From NCBI GenBank assembly GCA_024234325.1, contig JACKOJ010000007.1:1-64000 (forward strand): a stretch of DNA of 64,000 nucleotides, given 5' to 3'. How positions within the stretch are numbered: the stretch's first letter is position 1; each line of letters begins with the position of its first letter. Below the pieces are notes generated by a model that was not told the DNA's origin, searched no databases, and saw only the letters and a program-made list of their open reading frames with translations. This document shows positions 1-8,483 of the stretch, piece after piece. A program made the translations under genes and the position numbers. The stretch comes from Pseudomonadales bacterium (GTDB lineage: Bacteria > Pseudomonadota > Gammaproteobacteria > Pseudomonadales > Pseudohongiellaceae).

Positions 1-1268
1 CTATCACCGTCGGCATTACCGATCGCATTGGCTGGATCACTGCCATTCCAGTAGCCGTCCGTAAACAGCACGGAAAAATTCTGCTGGCAGGCGGAAATAA
101 TCGGATCAGTCATGCCCAGCACGTTGTCGTAGTAGCGCCCCACACGCTCCAGCCCCCGACGCAGAGGCGTGCCAGCGGCAGGCCAGTCGTAGCTGTACAG
201 TTCATTCAGCAGATTGTTGTTGTGTGCCGAGTATTCCACTGCTGCCGCACCGGGAACCTGCACGAAAAGAGACGCATAATTGTTTATCACGCTGAGGCCG
301 AAGCGGAATCCCGGCGAGGCAGAAATGACCGAGGCGATAGCCCCCTTGGTGACGAAGGAACGACGACGGGAATACTGATACCAGTTGGCAATATTCTGTT
401 TGGTCTCCGCGAGCGTGCGGCCGTACTCGTCCACATCGGCTCCCGCAATACTTGTAGTAACCGCAGTGGTGCCAAAACAGCCGGCATAGGGTACTGCCTG
501 CTGGGCGTGGGCCAGCGAACAGGTAGTATTCAGGGTATTCATTCCCGCTGCACTGGCTGTGGTCAGGACTCTGCGATTCAGGCTGGCAGAATTTACCGTG
601 AACTCAACATGCGAATCGAACAGGTCCACCATGTCATTGGCGCCATCGGTGGACGAGGTCGGCCCGGACGGTCGAACTCCCGTAAACCCATGGTCATCGA
701 TAGCAACGTCATAGACAAAACCGGTAAGGTCACGCAGGACGTTGTATCCGTCGGACCCCGGTTGTGGGTCACTTCTCGCGGCGGTGAAACTGGCGTCCGG
801 CATTCCCGGCCAGGGCTTGTAGTCCTGGGCAGGATCATAGTAGAGAAGATTGAAAACCGATGAACGTATACGCCAGTCGCGCACAGTCGCCTCAGGCTGT
901 CGCTCCGCTTCCGGGTACGTACAGGTGTTGTAGGCATTGTCGCTGTTGTCAAAGAAAAAGGTATAGGAGCGACGCCCTGTGCAACTGCCCACCGATGCGA
1001 ACGTCAGCCACAGACCATCCGAATTCCTGGAGACTCCGGAATTGTCCCAGTAGTTGGCATAGTATTCATGCGGTCGGGTCAGAATCTCCCAGTCCATGGA
1101 CCCGGAGTCGTCCATCATGAAAAATACGTTAGGGTCTACGCTGACACCAAGAAACAGCGGCGCATTGGAAAGCTGCAAGGGAGCGGCGTGGGAACTCACG
1201 GCGTAGGAAAGCCCCAGCACCGACACCAGCCAGCATCCCATGACTCTGTAAAGTTCTTTGATTGTCAT
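1..1268 (-). CDS. pilY1: Type IV pilus tip/assembly protein PilY1, N-terminal part (cut by window edge)
   Basis: I translated the reverse strand from the ATG at 1266-1268 to base 1: 422 codons with no stop, so the gene continues left of the window. The N-terminus is a signal-peptide-like hydrophobic stretch. It is followed by VDPNVFFMMDDSGSMDW, a von Willebrand A motif with the metal-binding DxSxS typical of PilY1, and by FTDGYWNG near the window edge. PilY1 proteins sit at the pilus tip, where they promote pilus extension, adhesion and surface sensing. The gene is the last visible member of the operon fimT-pilV-pilW-pilX-pilY1. A GAGGC sequence about 5 bases upstream serves as ribosome site. 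The C-terminal beta-propeller that would confirm the family lies outside the window. Confidence 0.9.
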   Translation of the reverse strand, partial: MTIKELYRVMGCWLVSVLGLSYAVSSHAAPLQLSNAPLFLGVSVDPNVFFMMDDSGSMDWEILTRPHEYYANYWDNSGVSRNSDGLWLTFASVGSCTGRRSYTFFFDNSDNAYNTCTYPEAERQPEATVRDWRIRSSVFNLLYYDPAQDYKPWPGMPDASFTAARSDPQPGSDGYNVLRDLTGFVYDVAIDDHGFTGVRPSGPTSSTDGANDMVDLFDSHVEFTVNSASLNRRVLTTASAAGMNTLNTTCSLAHAQQAVPYAGCFGTTAVTTSIAGADVDEYGRTLAETKQNIANWYQYSRRRSFVTKGAIASVISASPGFRFGLSVINNYASLFVQVPGAAAVEYSAHNNNLLNELYSYDWPAAGTPLRRGLERVGRYYDNVLGMTDPIISACQQNFSVLFTDGYWNGSDPANAIGNADGD

Positions 1269-1303
1269 CTCAGCCTCGCTTGAACAGGTGTCTCAGGTAC
1301 AGC

Positions 1304-1879
1304 CTACTCATAGGACTTCACAAACGTGGACTGCAACTGGACTACAGCAGCATCACCTACCCCTGTCCCCCGTGCTGTAATCCGGTGAAACACCCGGACA
1401 CGGTTCTGCAGACCGGAACCAATCCCGATAGACTGCCCTGAAGTGATGTTCGACAGTTCTTCAATCACATAATGGGGCTCGGTGGCGACACCATCGACAC
1501 CCGCGACCTCGATACCGTTGTTGTTCCACCAGGTACCGGTATCGCGCGTACTGTCCTGCCACCAGTGCAGGGAGTCCGCTGCGTTCGGATCCATGGAATC
1601 ACGCGTCCAGACAGTCGTGGTTCCGTCCGCACTCGTTGCTGGCCAGTTGATCTGCCCTCCCAGCCAGTTCTCTGCGCTCTGCAGAGAGGTCTCTGCTGCC
1701 TGGAAAGCGGCATTGAAGTCCTGCATATTGCCGGCCATACGCTCCTCCAGCACGGCTGACTCCATACTGCTGACTCCCATCATGGTGAGCACCAGCAGAA
1801 ACACGAGACAAAAAATCAGCACCGCTCCTTTTTGCCTCGCGACCTTGTTCGCCGACACTGTGCACAGTTGTACATTCAT
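1304..1879 (-). CDS. pilX: Minor pilin PilX
   Basis: A 191-residue protein with the PilX N-terminal pattern: a short basic leader, then GAVLIFCLVFLLVLTMMGV as the hydrophobic pilin helix, then a helical stretch (EERMAGNMQDFNAAFQAAE) characteristic of PilX. It is a minor pilin that takes part in the initiating tip complex of the type IVa pilus with PilV, PilW, FimT/FimU and PilY1. It starts 2 bases after the pilW stop and lies 35 bases before pilY1, so it is co-transcribed. The globular C-terminal part is poorly conserved in this family and shows no further motif. Confidence 0.88.
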   Translation of the reverse strand: MNVQLCTVSANKVARQKGAVLIFCLVFLLVLTMMGVSSMESAVLEERMAGNMQDFNAAFQAAETSLQSAENWLGGQINWPATSADGTTTVWTRDSMDPNAADSLHWWQDSTRDTGTWWNNNGIEVAGVDGVATEPHYVIEELSNITSGQSIGIGSGLQNRVRVFHRITARGTGVGDAAVVQLQSTFVKSYE

Positions 1880-1881
1880 CT

Positions 1882-3048
1882 TCAGCTTCCCACAGCCCGG
1901 TTGCGCAGCGTGATGGTTGATGTAAACACCCGACGCAGGCGGGTATCAGCAGGCAGAGCACCATTGCCAGCCGCACCATCATAGGTAACCCCGTTGAAGG
2001 TATAGGGCTGTGGCGCGGGCAACATATTGTTTTCGATCGACTGCACCAGCACACTGATGCGAACGCTGACGACACGCCCCCAATTCGTCACCTGATTGGC
2101 GCTGACATAGGCATCCACGGTTTTCTTGTTGTCGTTGTCGGCGTTGACGCCGTACAGAATCTGCAGGTTCTCGATGCCCTCGACCAGTTCTTCGGCAGTG
2201 CCCGCGCCAGCACTCTGGTTCAGCCGTCGCCGGAACAGCGCCGGCGGATTGTTTGCCACGTCTCCCCGCTTGCCGATGTAGAACATCGTGCCTTGGAGTT
2301 TCACCAACTCACCGCCTGCCTGAGTCCCCAGGGACTTGCTGACATCGTTACCAGGCACACACCCTGCCGACAGCACGGAGTTGATGCTCGCACCACCACC
2401 GATTTCCTGCACATTGCAGGCCTGTACCCAGTCCGCTCTCTGGCAGTCGCTCAGCAGCAGAATGTCACCGTCTTCAATATCCACAATACCGGAGTTGACA
2501 ACCGTCATGGCACCGCCGGGAGAAATCGAGTTAATCGTGGCACCTGTACCTGCAGCGTTCCACACGCGCACCACATCGGTACCCGGCACCATCATGGTAG
2601 CGTCCATGATGTTGCCTCCTGAGGTGCTCCAGCCACCACCGGCACTGCTGACCGGGGCAACATTGTTGGCACTGTTGCTGATGCTGCCATTCCCTGTACC
2701 ATTCGCCTCCCAGCCCTGCAGTCCGGCGTCCGGCTGGAAAGACGGCGGTGGACCATCAAGTGTGTTGTTGATCGAGTTTTCCTCGATTGTCGCGAGACAA
2801 CCGAGATACCCCGCCATGCGCAATTCGTGCGAGAGATAGCTGATGGCGAAACGACCGTTCTCCTGCATGCGCGCCCGCGCTTCCTGGTCGCGTTCTGTCT
2901 GGGTGTTGCCGACGTAAACCTGCATGACACCCGCTGTCAGCGACAAGCCCATCACCATGGCAATCAGCAGCTCGATCATGCTGAGCCCGCGCATATACGC
3001 AGGGAAGATTCCCTTGCGGCTGGTGATTACGTTTCGTAAAGATGACAT
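1882..3048 (-). CDS. pilW: Minor pilin PilW
   Basis: A 388-residue prepilin-like protein. A roughly 20-residue leader ends in a Gly before LSMIELLIAMVMGLSLTAG, the class III signal and N-terminal helix cut and methylated by the prepilin peptidase PilD. ENGRFAISYLSHELRMAGYLGC follows and is typical of PilW. The ATG at 3046-3048 is preferred over the internal ATG at residue 19 because the latter would leave only a three-residue leader. It lies between pilV (19-base gap) and pilX (2-base gap) in the minor pilin operon. The rest is a large globular periplasmic region of the kind seen in PilW of Pseudomonas. Confidence 0.88.
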   Translation of the reverse strand: MSSLRNVITSRKGIFPAYMRGLSMIELLIAMVMGLSLTAGVMQVYVGNTQTERDQEARARMQENGRFAISYLSHELRMAGYLGCLATIEENSINNTLDGPPPSFQPDAGLQGWEANGTGNGSISNSANNVAPVSSAGGGWSTSGGNIMDATMMVPGTDVVRVWNAAGTGATINSISPGGAMTVVNSGIVDIEDGDILLLSDCQRADWVQACNVQEIGGGASINSVLSAGCVPGNDVSKSLGTQAGGELVKLQGTMFYIGKRGDVANNPPALFRRRLNQSAGAGTAEELVEGIENLQILYGVNADNDNKKTVDAYVSANQVTNWGRVVSVRISVLVQSIENNMLPAPQPYTFNGVTYDGAAGNGALPADTRLRRVFTSTITLRNRAVGS

Positions 3049-3067
3049 CGCTGATGTATTCGTCTCG

Positions 3068-3580
3068 TCAGGGTTGAAAACTCAGGGCAAACAATTTTTC
3101 TGCGGTACCGTCACGGTCCTCATCCCACCAGATCTTGATCGCGTAAAGATTGCCAAGACCGTCACAGGCGGGAGCGGCCGGTGTTCCATCCTCCGGAGTG
3201 GAGTCGGTGCAGACGGTGCCGGTTCCTGCAGGCAGGTCTGCAGCCAGCGCTACCTTCCACTCGGCAATGTCATTGGCGGCCAGTTGCGCCGGAGTGCACC
3301 CGTCCACCGTGTTGCAGGAGGCAGTCACTGCACCATCAATTCCGTCGTAGCTGCCAGCTTCCACACCCTGCAGATTGGCACGCACACGTTCCACAACATC
3401 GTTGCTGTTCAGGCTCGCCTGCGTGCGCAGATAGGCACTCTGGGTATTGCGCAGGCTGACCGTCTGCAGGCCCGACATGCCCAGCAGACCGATCGCAAGA
3501 ATCAGCAGCGAAATCAGTACCTCTATCAGGGTAGTCCCTCGCTGCGGACGAATAGCTCCTGTTATGCTGTGCAAGCTCAT
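3068..3580 (-). CDS. pilV: Minor pilin PilV
   Basis: A 170-residue prepilin starting at the ATG at 3578-3580, which overlaps the fimT stop as ATGA. The leader ends in QRG, followed by TTLIEVLISLLILAIGLLGM, a clear class III prepilin signal with Glu at +5. The ILAIGLLGMSGLQ continuation is the PilV signature. An upstream ATG at 3673 would add 31 residues inside fimT and is not used here. PilV is a minor pilin of the tip complex. The ATGA overlap implies translational coupling to fimT. Confidence 0.88.
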   Translation of the reverse strand: MSLHSITGAIRPQRGTTLIEVLISLLILAIGLLGMSGLQTVSLRNTQSAYLRTQASLNSNDVVERVRANLQGVEAGSYDGIDGAVTASCNTVDGCTPAQLAANDIAEWKVALAADLPAGTGTVCTDSTPEDGTPAAPACDGLGNLYAIKIWWDEDRDGTAEKLFALSFQP

Positions 3581-4113
3581 GGACAGACCAGCCCTTCGTG
3601 TATGCGTCGCCCCCGACCGGTCATGGAGATTTCCACCGACTGGGCATTTGCCGAATTCCCGTCCTCGGGGCATAGCAGAAACGTCCGTACCGCCGTGTTG
3701 GTGCCGAAGCCTTGAGGATCGTATTGCTGCAGGGCCGCACTGAAGGTGAGACTGTTCCCTCCCAATCCCTGGTACACCCGCAGAATTTCATCGCCCGCGT
3801 CCACTGAACCTGCGGCCCCGTTGGCGTCGCCGTTGTTGTCCACGAACACCAGCCAACCGTCACTCCAGGTATTTGCCACACAATCCGTGCCACTGTCGCT
3901 CGCGCATACCGACACCAGAGTTCCGCGCTTGATCGCCTCGCTGCGGGCGAAGTTCAGGCTGGAGACCAGGGTCTTGGCCTGGGAATTGGTGCTGATACGG
4001 CTGACAGTGTCCTGCAGCCCCGGCAGCCCCACGGCCAGCAATACCCCAATAATCCCCACCATAATCATGAGTTCGATGACGGTAAAGCCCTTGATTTTGC
4101 TAATATTCATCAT
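3577..4113 (-). CDS. Minor pilin FimT/FimU (GspH-like)
   Basis: A prepilin with the processing site KIKG-FTVIELMIMVGIIGVLLAVGLPG, then a GspH/FimT-type domain (SLNFARSEAIKRG, late GRGRRIHEGLVC). The start is placed at the ATG pair at 4108-4113, giving a normal short leader of about 9 residues and a 178-residue protein. A longer reading from 4221 would put 36 atypical residues in front. It is the first gene of the minor pilin operon. The 220-base gap to the divergent permease gene should hold the promoter. Whether it is FimT or FimU cannot be settled from sequence inspection. Confidence 0.85.
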   Translation of the reverse strand: MMNISKIKGFTVIELMIMVGIIGVLLAVGLPGLQDTVSRISTNSQAKTLVSSLNFARSEAIKRGTLVSVCASDSGTDCVANTWSDGWLVFVDNNGDANGAAGSVDAGDEILRVYQGLGGNSLTFSAALQQYDPQGFGTNTAVRTFLLCPEDGNSANAQSVEISMTGRGRRIHEGLVCP

Positions 4114-4332
4114 CTCGTTCGGTATCGTTTTTTGCCCGCCCGGGCGGCCTTTCGGCACTATTGCAGATAAACATTGATCCAGCAAGGGCGGCCCCTGGAA
4201 GGGCAGGCTCACAATAGGCATTGTGTGTCTGCAAGTATGTGATCCATGTAGAACTTTAGCAGATCAGACAGGCGCAATTTGATACACTGTGACGCCTTTC
4301 ACGCTTCCCCTGGTTCTCTGGACTGCCCATCA

Positions 4333-5091
4333 ATGACATACGATCTGACTTTGCTCTTCGTCCTCGCAGCAATGGGCGTCCTTGCGGGCGGTATCAACAC
4401 GGTTGCGGGGGGAGGTTCCAACCTCACGCTGCCGGTGCTGATGCTGCTGGGCCTGCCAGCCGACGTTGCCAACGGCACCAACCGGGTTGCGGTGGCACTG
4501 CAGTGTATGGTCGGGGTTCGCGGATTCAAGAAACACGACCTGCTGGATGTCCCGGCCATAGTGCCTATCCTGATTCCCAGCCTGCTGGGGGGCGTTATCG
4601 GTGCCATTGTGGCCGCCCTGCTGCCACCCATCGCACTCAAGCCGATTCTGCTGGGCACCATCATCACCATGTCCGTCATCATTCTGGTCCGACCGGGCTT
4701 CATTGCCCCCCCTGACGGCACGCCGGTCAAGGATGTGCGTGAGAACAGAGGCGCCTGGTGGACCCTGTTTCTGGCGGGCATTTATGGGGGATTTGTGCAG
4801 GCCGGGGTCGGCTTCATTCTGCTGGCGGCGCTTGCCGGTGGCCTGCGCTACGACCTGGTGCGCGCCAATGCAATGAAGATGGTGTGCTCCCTCGCCTTCA
4901 CCCTGGTGGCCCTGGCCATCTTCCTTTATTTCGATCAGGTTCGCTGGGTGCCGGGTCTGATACTGGCCGTCGGCAACATGCTGGGTACCTGGGTGACTGT
5001 GCGCTTCGCGGTCAAGGCCAAGCAGAGCACCATCAAATGGTTCCTGTTTGTCATGACGCTGTGCTCCTGCGTGGCTGCTCTGTTCTTCTAG
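4333..5091 (+). CDS. TauE/SafE family (TSUP) membrane permease
   Basis: A 252-residue, strongly hydrophobic protein with about eight membrane segments. It carries the duplicated TSUP signature: AAMGVLAGGINTVAGGGSNL near the N-terminus and AGIYGGFVQAGVGFILLAAL in the second half. The family exports or imports small sulfur- or carboxyl-containing anions such as sulfite, sulfoacetate or taurine breakdown products; the substrate here is unknown. I place the start at the ATG at 4333, because the alternative TTG at 4279 adds residues that do not look like a membrane protein. It is transcribed toward the end of the phoQ-like gene, with 7 bases between the two stops. Confidence 0.85.
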   Translation: MTYDLTLLFVLAAMGVLAGGINTVAGGGSNLTLPVLMLLGLPADVANGTNRVAVALQCMVGVRGFKKHDLLDVPAIVPILIPSLLGGVIGAIVAALLPPIALKPILLGTIITMSVIILVRPGFIAPPDGTPVKDVRENRGAWWTLFLAGIYGGFVQAGVGFILLAALAGGLRYDLVRANAMKMVCSLAFTLVALAIFLYFDQVRWVPGLILAVGNMLGTWVTVRFAVKAKQSTIKWFLFVMTLCSCVAALFF

Positions 5092-5098
5092 CCATCGG

Positions 5099-6535
5099 CT
5101 AGTGTGGCGGACTGGTGTCGGTGGCGTGGTGGAAATTATTGAACACCAGCTCCACCCGGGCGCCCCCCTCATCGCTGCTGCCAATATCGATCTGTCCGCC
5201 ATAGCTGCTCATGATGTCGGACACCACAGCCAGACCGATGCCCTGCCCCTGTGCCAGGGTATCGAGCCGCGCCCCCCGCTGCAGAACAAACTCCTGGTTT
5301 GACTCTGAGATTCCCGGGCCATCATCCTCGACACAGATTCGCAACTGCCGTTGCGGCTGCTCCCGGACCGATGCCTGCACTGCGACGCGACCACTGCCGT
5401 ACTTGAAGGCATTATCAAGCACGTTGCCCAGCACCTCCATCAGGTCACGCTCGTCGCCCAAAAAGAACAGACCGGGTTCAACACGTGAACTGACGGCCAT
5501 GCCCTTGGCCGCATAGACTTTCTCAAGCGCGCCCAGAATCTTGCCAATGGCTGCCGCAACGTCCACCCGTCTGGCAAGGCTGGAGCTGCCATTGGTCTTC
5601 ACGGCACGCTGCAACTGATAACCCACGATCTGATTCATTCGTTCCAGTTGCTCTTCCACGGCCTGAATCTGGTTCTGGGCATCGTCATCCTCCAGCACGG
5701 CGCGCTTTCGCAGCAGGTTCTGCAGGAGTCCGGCCACTACGGCCAGCGGGGTCTTCAGGCTGTGCGCAAGATCCCCCAGGGTTTCGCGATAGCGCGTCTG
5801 CTGTTTGCGCTCGCTCTTGATCAGCAGGTTCAGGTTCTGGGTAACGGCCTGCAGTTCCTTGGGATAATCCGGATCAAGCTGTTCGCTTTCACCACTTTCG
5901 ATCCGTTTCAGGTCCAAGGCAAGGCGGCGCAGGGGAGACAGGCCCCAGTGCAGCAGCAAGACCTGCAGGACCAGCAGCAGAACCGCCACGCCACCGAACC
6001 ATGACCACAGGCTCTTGCGGAAATTATTGACTTCCGCCATGTAGGTGCTGGTCGATTCGATCACGGCGAAGTCATAAGGTGCAGAGCCGTTCTCCCAGAT
6101 GACACCGTAAGCGGCAACAAAATATTCGGCACCGTCCCCCGCCACTGCACGCGCAAACTGAAACTCGCCACGCCCCACGTTCTGCCACAGGCCGGAGAAG
6201 TCGGCGAAGTTCAGCTCCAGGGCCGACGGAGTGCGCAGCACTTCACCCACGTCCGGATTGCTGACCAGACCATAAAGGCCGGAATTGAGCTGCCCGAAAC
6301 GGGGCTCCCGCAAGTCCTGCAAGAAATAGAACTGCCCCCCTTCCTCTTCCACTGCGGAGAGCAGAACATAGATCTGCGCCTGCAACTGTTCGGCCACCCC
6401 CGCTTCAATACTGCTGCGGAAGGCACGGTCGAGCACGACACCGGTCAGACCAAGAAACAGTGTCAACAGCACACTGACGGCCACCAGCAGGCGGGATTGA
6501 AGAGAATAATGGGTAAGCCTGGGCTCTGCGCTCAT
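5099..6535 (-). CDS. PhoQ-like sensor histidine kinase
   Basis: A 478-residue membrane kinase. Transmembrane helices lie near residues 14-34 and 178-198, with a periplasmic sensor region of about 140 residues between them. A HAMP-like linker (LSPLRRLALDLKRIESGE) is followed by the H-box DLAHSLKTPLA with the phospho-accepting His, the N-box GNVLDNAFKYG, and the ATP-lid motifs DDGPGI and GQGIGLAV. The order and sequence resemble PhoQ-type kinases. It is the third gene of an operon PepSY protein-response regulator-kinase, starting 15 bases after the regulator. The sensed signal (divalent cations or antimicrobial peptides in known PhoQ) is inferred only. Confidence 0.85.
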   Translation of the reverse strand: MSAEPRLTHYSLQSRLLVAVSVLLTLFLGLTGVVLDRAFRSSIEAGVAEQLQAQIYVLLSAVEEEGGQFYFLQDLREPRFGQLNSGLYGLVSNPDVGEVLRTPSALELNFADFSGLWQNVGRGEFQFARAVAGDGAEYFVAAYGVIWENGSAPYDFAVIESTSTYMAEVNNFRKSLWSWFGGVAVLLLVLQVLLLHWGLSPLRRLALDLKRIESGESEQLDPDYPKELQAVTQNLNLLIKSERKQQTRYRETLGDLAHSLKTPLAVVAGLLQNLLRKRAVLEDDDAQNQIQAVEEQLERMNQIVGYQLQRAVKTNGSSSLARRVDVAAAIGKILGALEKVYAAKGMAVSSRVEPGLFFLGDERDLMEVLGNVLDNAFKYGSGRVAVQASVREQPQRQLRICVEDDGPGISESNQEFVLQRGARLDTLAQGQGIGLAVVSDIMSSYGGQIDIGSSDEGGARVELVFNNFHHATDTSPPH

Positions 6536-6550
6536 GGGCTGCTACTGGAG

Positions 6551-7228
6551 TCAGGAAGGAGTATCACGAAAACGGTAGCCCTGGCCCCGCACCGTTTCGA
6601 TGGGCTTGAGCGTTTCATCCGGGTCCAGTTTCTGCCGCAGGCGACGAATGAAGACTTCCAGCACGTTGCTGTCGCGGTCGTAATCCTGGGCATACAGATG
6701 TTCGGTAAGCTCGGTCTTGGAGATCACCTGCCCGGGGTGCAGCATGAGGTATTCCAGCAGCTTGTATTCGTAGGCAGTCAAGTCCTGGGGCTGACCATGG
6801 AGACTGACGCGCTTGCCTGTGATGTCGAGACTGATGGGACCGAATTCAATCAGGGGCTTGGCGAAACCCGCCGCACGGCGCAACAGGGCATTGAGGCGAG
6901 CAAGAATCTCTTCAATGCGAAAAGGCTTGACCACATAGTCGTCAGCACCGGCATCAAGGCCTTCCACCTTGTCCTGCCAGTCGCCCCGGGCGGTAAGAAT
7001 TAAAATGGGAAAGGTCTTGCCCTTGGCGCGAATTTCGCGGATCAGGGAAATCCCGTCGAGCAGCGGCAGGCCCAGATCGATGATGGCGGCATCGTAGTCG
7101 AATTCGGTGCCATAATAGAGCCCGGCCTTGCCATCGGCGGCATCATCCACGACATACCCGCTCTTGTTCAGCCCCTGCACCAGAGTCTGGCGCAGCAGGG
7201 ATTGATCTTCCACGACCAGCAATCTCAT
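6551..7228 (-). CDS. PhoP-like OmpR-family response regulator
   Basis: A 225-residue two-domain regulator. The receiver domain has the acidic pocket near the N-terminus (VVEDQ), a phosphorylatable Asp in AAIIDLGLPLLDG near residue 51, and the conserved Lys in VVKPF near residue 101. The C-terminal winged helix contains LTAYEYKLLEYLMLHPG and RDSNVLEVFIRRLRQKL, the DNA-recognition part of OmpR/PhoP regulators. It lies 2 bases after the PepSY gene and 15 bases before its partner kinase, so the three are one operon. It would control envelope or cation-response genes by analogy to PhoP; no target box was identified. Confidence 0.9.
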   Translation of the reverse strand: MRLLVVEDQSLLRQTLVQGLNKSGYVVDDAADGKAGLYYGTEFDYDAAIIDLGLPLLDGISLIREIRAKGKTFPILILTARGDWQDKVEGLDAGADDYVVKPFRIEEILARLNALLRRAAGFAKPLIEFGPISLDITGKRVSLHGQPQDLTAYEYKLLEYLMLHPGQVISKTELTEHLYAQDYDRDSNVLEVFIRRLRQKLDPDETLKPIETVRGQGYRFRDTPS

Positions 7229-7230
7229 GC

Positions 7231-7560
7231 TCAGGGTTCCCGTGTGATGGCACCAGTGCTGGCATTGACGTATACCGTGTAGATATTCCCCTCATTGTCC
7301 ATGCGGACACGGTATTGCAGTACACCGCCCTGCTGCACCTGGTTGATGCTGACGACGTTACCGGGGAAGCGGGCACGTACCAGTTCCAGCGCCTGTCGCT
7401 GCGAGACGCGGGGTGCTTCTGCGCTGGCCCCATCTGCCGGAGCCTGCGCCAGCAGCAGCGTCTGGGCATCGAGTGCCGGCGTGCCCAGCACCATCAGCAG
7501 CGCCAGCCCCAGCAATCGAGATGTCAGTGCATATGACTTCAACTTGGACCCCTTTTTCAA
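7231..7560 (-). CDS. Periplasmic PepSY-domain protein
   Basis: A 109-residue protein with an N-terminal signal peptide (hydrophobic LLGLALLMVLGTPALDA) and a single PepSY domain: RVSQRQALELVRARFPGNVVSINQ, then YRVRMDNEGNIYTVYVNASTGAI. PepSY domains bind proteases or other partners and often accompany two-component systems. Here it is the first gene of the operon with the PhoP/PhoQ-like pair, 2 bases before the regulator. That position suggests it modulates the kinase or monitors the envelope, but this is inferred. A ribosome site AAAAGGGG lies just upstream of the ATG at 7560. Confidence 0.82.
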   Translation of the reverse strand: MKKGSKLKSYALTSRLLGLALLMVLGTPALDAQTLLLAQAPADGASAEAPRVSQRQALELVRARFPGNVVSINQVQQGGVLQYRVRMDNEGNIYTVYVNASTGAITREP

Positions 7561-7632
7561 AACCGCAGGCCAGTAAAACTGCAGGCCCTAAAACGGAGTA
7601 CAACCCGGGTCACAGGCACTTGTGCAGCGTCC

Positions 7633-8187
7633 TTAGAATACGGGTTGTACGTTGACCTTCACGCGTACCTCATCACCGGGGTCCTGATCCATGCGAACGG
7701 AATAGTCCTGGTCGTTATAACGGTACACCACGTCGTAGCCGATCAGGCGTTCTTCATCGTGATACTCATAGACAGTTTCACATTGCCGTACGGTTTCATA
7801 ACGCACGACTCGCTCGCGGCTGTTGCTGGCGACTATATCACGTCCAATGGAGTGCCCCAACACTGCACCAACCACGGTGCCCACGCGCTTGTTGGACTTG
7901 TTGTGACCAACGGCGTTGCCCAGCGCTCCTCCGATAATGGTGCCAATAATCGCGGGCGTATTGCTGTCCGGGCGGGCCCTGCTGGTGTGGGCAACCTCCT
8001 CGTCCCAGCACTCCTGACGGGGCACGGAGACCTCAACAGTCCGGTAGACCGGTCGGGATTCCACCACCTGGGCGTACTCATAGCGGGTGTCGGCAAACGC
8101 CGGAACAGCCATCATGACTCCCACTGCGGCAGCCACCGCTTGCACAAAGACGCTTCTGCGGAATTCAGGATACGTTTTCATAATCAT
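7633..8187 (-). CDS. Glycine-zipper 2TM-domain envelope protein
   Basis: A 184-residue exported protein. The signal peptide is VFVQAVAAAVGVMMAVPAFA. Two glycine-zipper hairpins follow (IIGTIIGGALGNAVGH and VGTVVGAVLGHSIGRDIV), the arrangement found in the Rickettsia 17-kDa antigen-like family. The C-terminal half is beta-rich and basic/tyrosine-rich (ETVYEYHDEERLIGYDVVYRYNDQDY). Such proteins are usually attached to or inserted in the outer membrane; no lipobox Cys is seen. The start is ATG 8185-8187 behind AAAGGG; the ATG two codons later is equally possible. The molecular role is unknown. Confidence 0.75.
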   Translation of the reverse strand: MIMKTYPEFRRSVFVQAVAAAVGVMMAVPAFADTRYEYAQVVESRPVYRTVEVSVPRQECWDEEVAHTSRARPDSNTPAIIGTIIGGALGNAVGHNKSNKRVGTVVGAVLGHSIGRDIVASNSRERVVRYETVRQCETVYEYHDEERLIGYDVVYRYNDQDYSVRMDQDPGDEVRVKVNVQPVF

Positions 8188-8371
8188 TCAACCCTTTCGT
8201 TGTCGGATGCCCTGCCACCGATGGCAGGGTCACTGCCGGAGCACCCCGGACCTGCGGGCTTTTCTCCAGGCTTGAGGGCATCTTGGCAGGGACTAACTGA
8301 ATACTGGCTGAACCACTTGCCACTCAGGCAGACACCTTGATTTCCGTGGGCTTGCGTACAGGCGAGTGCCT

Positions 8372-8399
8372 TTGACTTCTGACCAAACCCCGTTAGAAT
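8372..8399 (+). promoter_or_regulatory. Sigma70-type promoter of the cold-shock-domain gene
   Basis: TTGACT at 8372-8377 and TAGAAT at 8394-8399, 16 bases apart, are close to the -35 and -10 consensus. They would start a transcript at about 8406, so the RNA would begin almost exactly at the base-paired leader at 8405-8450. The initiation site has not been mapped. Confidence 0.6.
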
Positions 8400-8404
8400 T
8401 AGGG

Positions 8405-8450
8405 GCCGGTTAGACAAGCCCCCAACGGATGAGAGGGGCAGGTAACCGGC
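8405..8450 (+). promoter_or_regulatory. Two-tier stem-loop in the 5' leader of the cold-shock gene
   Basis: GCCGGTTA (8405-8412) is perfectly complementary to TAACCGGC (8443-8450). Inside it GCCCC (8418-8422) pairs with GGGGC (8435-8439) around a 12-base loop. An A/T-rich single-stranded segment leads to the start codon at 8484. There is no U-run after the stem, so it is not a simple terminator. Structured leaders control several cold-shock mRNAs; that role here is inferred. Confidence 0.5.
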
Positions 8451-8483
8451 AATAATAATTAAAATGCAACGTAGAGAGTTTCC

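Noticed and set aside
222..863. 213-residue forward frame at the left edge
   Set aside because: It is opposite pilY1, whose reverse reading is open for 422 codons and has the PilY1 signal peptide and vWA motif.
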